Assembly (NCBI GenBank): GCA_030612185.1
Contig: JAUWOI010000335.1
Location: forward strand, 1-5,403
Direction: 5' to 3'
DNA length: 5,403 bases
Origin: Anaerolineae bacterium
Lineage (GTDB): Bacteria; Chloroflexota; Anaerolineae; B4-G1
Shown here: positions 2,636 to 5,403 of the stretch, piece after piece
Layout: each line of letters starts with the position of its first letter
Numbering within the stretch: position 1 is the stretch's first letter
Notes under the pieces: generated by a model
The model's database searches: none
Told to the model about the DNA's origin: nothing
Seen by the model: only the letters and a program-made list of their open reading frames with translations
Made by a program: the position numbers and the translations under genes

Positions 2636-5403
2636 ATGCCAACCATTCTCTCACTTTATGAGTTCACCGGCCAGCAATCTGACGCCGTCCAGGCTCCAGA
2701 CAAGGCCCTCGTCGTCACCGCTGGCGCTGGCTCCGGCAAGACTCGCACGCTGGTGGGCCGCTACCTGGCGCTGCTGGAATCCGGTCTGCCTCTTCGCTCC
2801 ATCATCGCTATCACTTTCACCGAAAAGGCGGCCCGCGAGATGCGCGCCCGCATACGCGCTGCCATCGAGACCTGGCTGGAGCAATGCCCTGAGTCTGTCG
2901 AAGGACGGTGCGGGGACCTGGCGGAGCGGGCCCGTTGGGAGAAAGCCTTTGCCGCCCTGGACGGGGCCCGCATCGGCACTATTCACTCCCTCTGTGCCGA
3001 GATTCTCCGCGCCCACCCCGCCGAGGCCGCGGTAGACCCCGACTTCGATGTCCTGGACGGGAACCAGGCCGCGCTGCTCAAGGCCCGCACCATTGACGCA
3101 GCGCTGGCCTGGGCCGCCACAGACCCACAGACAGTCCCTCTCTTTGAGTATCTGACCGAGCACCAACTGCGGCAGGCCCTCGCTCTTCTGGTGGAGAAAC
3201 GATTGGACGCCGTCGCCGCATTTGATGCTGACGTCGATGCCGACTATCTGGTCAGTTGGTCCGACACACTGGCGGCCTGGCTCCATAAGCGGCTGGACCA
3301 CCTGGCCTGGACCGGCCCCCTGTCCCGATTGCCCCATCTCCAGGCTCGCCGGGCCGACGACAGACTGGAGACCGCCCGGCGGGAGGTGCTGGCCCGCTGG
3401 GCCGAGGCTCGCGCCGCGTTGGAGGATCGCGATTGGGACATCCTTTTCACCGCCCTCCTGGCCCTGCGGGCCGCCATCTCCACCGGCGGGACGAAGAAGA
3501 ACTGGGACGCCGACGACCTGGAGGCGGCGCGAGAAGCGATGAAGGCCCTCCGCACTTGCTTCGACGCCGCCCTCGCTCCTCTGTTGAAGAAGAAGCCCAT
3601 CTCCTGGGCGCTGGACGAGCGGTGCGCCGATGCCCTCCCTCGCCTGTACCGTCTCTTCGAGTGCGCCCTGGCGGAGTACGACCGCCTCAAGGACGACCGC
3701 CGCGCCCTGGACTTCGACGACCTGGAGGCCAAGGCGCTCGCCCTCCTCACCGGGAACGACGAGGTCCGCGCCCGCTGGCAATCTGAGGCCCGTGCCGTCC
3801 TGGTGGACGAATTCCAGGACACCAACAGCCGCCAGCAGCGTCTCGTCTACGCTCTCAGCGGCTTCGCCAAATCCCAAATCCCAAGTCCCAAACCCCAAAC
3901 CGGTGCCCTCTTCGTCGTCGGCGACTCTAAGCAGTCCATTTACAGATTTCGCGGTGCTGACGTGACTGTCTTCCGCCGCGTCCAGGCCGACGTGGTCGCT
4001 GCCGGGGGACGGCACGTGCCCCTCGATCTCACCTTCCGCGCCCACGCTGCTCTGGTCGCTCTCGCCAACGACCTGCTGGCCCCTATCCTGGGGGAAGAAG
4101 ACGACACCGAGCGGCCCTACGCCGTCCCCTTTGTCCCGCTGACCGCCCACCGGAAGGAGCCTCGCCCAGGAGTCCAACCCCCTCACGTGGAACTGCACCT
4201 GGGACTGGGGGAGAACGCCGGCGAGGGACGCGCAGCGGCGGCGGCAGCGTTGGCCCGTCGCCTGCGCCGATTGCACGACGAGGAGAAGGTGGAATGGGGG
4301 GAGATGGCACTCCTTTTTCGCGCCGCCACCGGCTTCCTGCCCTATGAGGACGCGCTGGAGCGGACTGGCGTCCCCTTCGTCACCGTCGCCGGGCGGGGCT
4401 TCTACGACCGGCCGGAGGTGCGCGATCTGCTCAATGGCCTGGCCGCCCTGTCCGACCCCACCGACGACCTGGCGTTGGCCGGGCTCCTCCGCTCTCCCGC
4501 CTTCGCCCTCACGGACACCGCCCTCTACCTGCTGCGCTGGAGGCCAGGGAGACAAGGGGACAGGGAGAAGGGGGGACAAGAGGACAGTTCCCTCACTCTG
4601 TCTTCTTGTTCCCTTTGGGAAGCCCTCCATGACTCTCTGGATCACTTAGGCCCTGACGATGCCGTCCGGGCACGGCGAGCGCAGGAAGTCATCACCAAAC
4701 TTCATGACCTGGCCGGGCGCGTCACCGTTGGCAATCTGCTGGCGCGGCTGCTGGACATCACTTACTACCGGGCCGCTCTGTATCTGGCCGGCGGCCACCG
4801 TCCCTGCCGCAACGTGGACAAACTCCTGACCGACGCCCACCGTTGCGGACTGGTCGGCGTCGGCGAGTTCTTGGAGTACGTCCAGTCCCTGCGCGACGTG
4901 GCCGCCCGCGAGGGGGAGGCCCCCGTCGAGGCCGGGGGAGCCGTCCAGTTGATGACCATCCACAAGGCCAAAGGGCTGGAGTTCCCCGTCGTCGTCATCG
5001 CCGACGCAGCCCACGCCGGCCGCGGCCGCACCCCGCCCGTCCTGGTCTCGCCCGACCTGGGCATCCTGCTGGGGCTGAGGGAGGAAAAGACACAGCCGGT
5101 CACCTACCGGCTGGCCTCTCTGCAGGAAGCCGACCGGGAAGAGGCCGAATCCCGGCGGCTCGTCTACGTCGCCGCCACCCGCGCCCAGGAGAAACTCATC
5201 GTCAGCGGGCACGTCAAGGCGAAGAAGGACGGCACTCCCCAACTGTGGGGCTGGCTGGCCTGGATCGGTGCGGTGGTTGGCCTGAACCAGGAACAATTGC
5301 CCAACCCACTCACTGCCCCACAGCCGCTCGATTTGGATTGGGAGGGGGATGGGCTGACCTGCGCGATTTATCCGCTGCCGGAAGACAAGGAGACAGGGGG
5401 ACA
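2636..5403 (+). CDS. addA: AddA-like UvrD/Rep-family helicase-nuclease subunit A (3'-partial)
   Basis: ATP-driven 3'-5' helicase motor of the AddAB end-resection complex. 922 codons are seen with no stop before the right edge; family members are about 1100-1250 residues, so the C-terminal PD-(D/E)XK nuclease lies outside. Motifs in order: Q motif FTGQQSDAV (10-18), Walker A TAGAGSGKT (28-36), motif Ia TFTEKAAREMRARI (60-73), TIHSLCAEIL (115-124), Walker B VLVDEFQDTN (388-397; D391, E392), motif III VVGDSKQSIYRFRGAD (427-442), motif IV TFRAH (466-470), motif V MTIHKAKGLEFPVVVI (773-788), motif VI RLVYVAATRAQEKLIV (841-856). The ATG at 2636 puts the Q motif and Walker A at the usual distance from the N-terminus; TTG at 2615 is an in-frame alternative. 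Neither has a clear Shine-Dalgarno. Several repeats are read in frame (residues about 84-91, 411-422, 635-658, and 917 on). It lies 36 bases after the small gene and probably once followed addB directly. Confidence 0.93.
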   Translation, partial: MPTILSLYEFTGQQSDAVQAPDKALVVTAGAGSGKTRTLVGRYLALLESGLPLRSIIAITFTEKAAREMRARIRAAIETWLEQCPESVEGRCGDLAERARWEKAFAALDGARIGTIHSLCAEILRAHPAEAAVDPDFDVLDGNQAALLKARTIDAALAWAATDPQTVPLFEYLTEHQLRQALALLVEKRLDAVAAFDADVDADYLVSWSDTLAAWLHKRLDHLAWTGPLSRLPHLQARRADDRLETARREVLARWAEARAALEDRDWDILFTALLALRAAISTGGTKKNWDADDLEAAREAMKALRTCFDAALAPLLKKKPISWALDERCADALPRLYRLFECALAEYDRLKDDRRALDFDDLEAKALALLTGNDEVRARWQSEARAVLVDEFQDTNSRQQRLVYALSGFAKSQIPSPKPQTGALFVVGDSKQSIYRFRGADVTVFRRVQADVVAAGGRHVPLDLTFRAHAALVALANDLLAPILGEEDDTERPYAVPFVPLTAHRKEPRPGVQPPHVELHLGLGENAGEGRAAAAAALARRLRRLHDEEKVEWGEMALLFRAATGFLPYEDALERTGVPFVTVAGRGFYDRPEVRDLLNGLAALSDPTDDLALAGLLRSPAFALTDTALYLLRWRPGRQGDREKGGQEDSSLTLSSCSLWEALHDSLDHLGPDDAVRARRAQEVITKLHDLAGRVTVGNLLARLLDITYYRAALYLAGGHRPCRNVDKLLTDAHRCGLVGVGEFLEYVQSLRDVAAREGEAPVEAGGAVQLMTIHKAKGLEFPVVVIADAAHAGRGRTPPVLVSPDLGILLGLREEKTQPVTYRLASLQEADREEAESRRLVYVAATRAQEKLIVSGHVKAKKDGTPQLWGWLAWIGAVVGLNQEQLPNPLTAPQPLDLDWEGDGLTCAIYPLPEDKETGG
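2887..2908. repeat. CCCTGAG-type dispersed element inside addA
   Basis: CCCTGAGTCTGTCGAAGG followed by ACGG closely matches a sequence I recall as a widespread dispersed repeat half-site in many bacterial genomes (reverse form TTCGACAGGCTCAGGG). It is read here as PESVEGR (residues 85-91), between motif Ia and TIHSLC, a stretch of variable length in the family. Only one arm is present, so no hairpin forms. Confidence 0.55.
3867..3901. repeat. Tandem heptamer repeat (5 x 7 bp) inside addA
   Basis: Five adjacent 7-base units in exact phase: CCAAATC (3867), CCAAATC (3874), CCAAGTC (3881), CCAAACC (3888), CCAAACC (3895). They are translated as AKSQIPSPKPQTG (residues about 411-423) between Walker B (ending near 397) and motif III (from 427). 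Removing the insert would still leave a normal link between the two motifs. The polar, proline-rich product suggests an exposed loop. Confidence 0.75.
4543..4613. repeat. Purine-rich repeat ending in a long hairpin, inside addA
   Basis: A run almost free of pyrimidines (4546-4587, units like GGGAGACAAGGGGACA) is followed by its partial complement. GGGGACAAGAGGACAG (4572-4587) and CTGTCTTCTTGTTCCC (4598-4613) form a 16-bp stem with 14 Watson-Crick and 2 G-U pairs around a 10-base loop. TTCCC (4609-4613) can instead pair with GGGAA (4617-4621). The element is in frame and gives a polar stretch, RPGRQGDREKGGQEDSS, then SLTLSSC (residues 636-658), between LYLLRW and SLWEAL. It is therefore a probable loop insertion in the helicase 2B-like region. 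The G-rich strand and the strand bias in purines are unlike the rest of the gene. Confidence 0.7.
5383..5403. repeat. Second copy of the purine-rich repeat, cut by the window end
   Basis: AGACAAGGAGACAGGG (5383-5398) matches AGACAAGGGGACAGGG (4550-4565) at 15 of 16 positions, and GGGGGACA at 5396-5403 recurs at 4571-4578. The same repeat family therefore occurs twice in one gene, about 830 bases apart. It is in frame so far (DKETGG, from residue 917); how it ends is outside the window. Confidence 0.6.

Noticed and set aside
3867..3901. CRISPR-like array
   Set aside because: Units are 7 bp and contiguous with no spacers.
2651..4645. 664-codon open frame on the minus strand opposite addA
   Set aside because: It is the antisense of an unmistakable helicase with all motifs in order; long antisense frames are usual in high-GC genes, and its translation shows no recognisable domain.

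Overview
The window is GC-rich bacterial DNA carrying most of a split addB-addA locus. The products are the two subunits of an AddAB/RecBCD-type helicase-nuclease that resects double-strand breaks. The 3' half of addB (left edge to 1580) and the 5' three-quarters of addA (2636 to the right edge) are on the plus strand and run off the two ends of the window. High GC (about 78% by hand count over 3361-3420) and several kinds of short dispersed or tandem repeats lying inside genes suggest a Chloroflexota bacterium of the Anaerolineae type. That taxonomic guess rests on remembered resemblance, not on a search.

Layout: 1-1580 is the C-terminal half of AddB, with helicase-like motifs followed by an iron-sulfur PD-(D/E)XK nuclease. 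1587-1614 is a strong sigma-70-like promoter with a palindrome in its spacer. 1635-1952 is an XRE/HigA-type helix-turn-helix protein. 1967-2299 is an MNT-type minimal nucleotidyltransferase. 2393-2599 is a 68-residue antitoxin-like protein. 2608-2628 is a perfect 21-bp palindrome. 2636-5403 is AddA, with all UvrD-type helicase motifs present and its C-terminal nuclease domain beyond the edge. The longest gene-free stretch is 2300-2392, which holds only a good ribosome binding site at its end.

The three small genes form a lower-GC islet (about 43-45% by hand count in 1621-1680 and 2401-2460) between two genes that normally touch. All three look like antitoxin-side components of toxin-antitoxin systems, and no toxin gene is visible beside any of them. 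The islet has its own promoter, so it may also supply transcription for addA.

The most unusual property is the number of unrelated repeat sequences read in frame inside the two recombination genes. These are a G/C-rich hairpin with two long G runs and a 4 x 7-bp tandem in addB; and a CCCTGAG-type element, a 5 x 7-bp tandem and a purine-rich hairpin element (with a second copy starting at the right edge) in addA. Most of those in addA fall between conserved motifs. This resembles the tolerated in-frame palindromic insertions known from Rickettsia, but with several repeat families in one enzyme complex.
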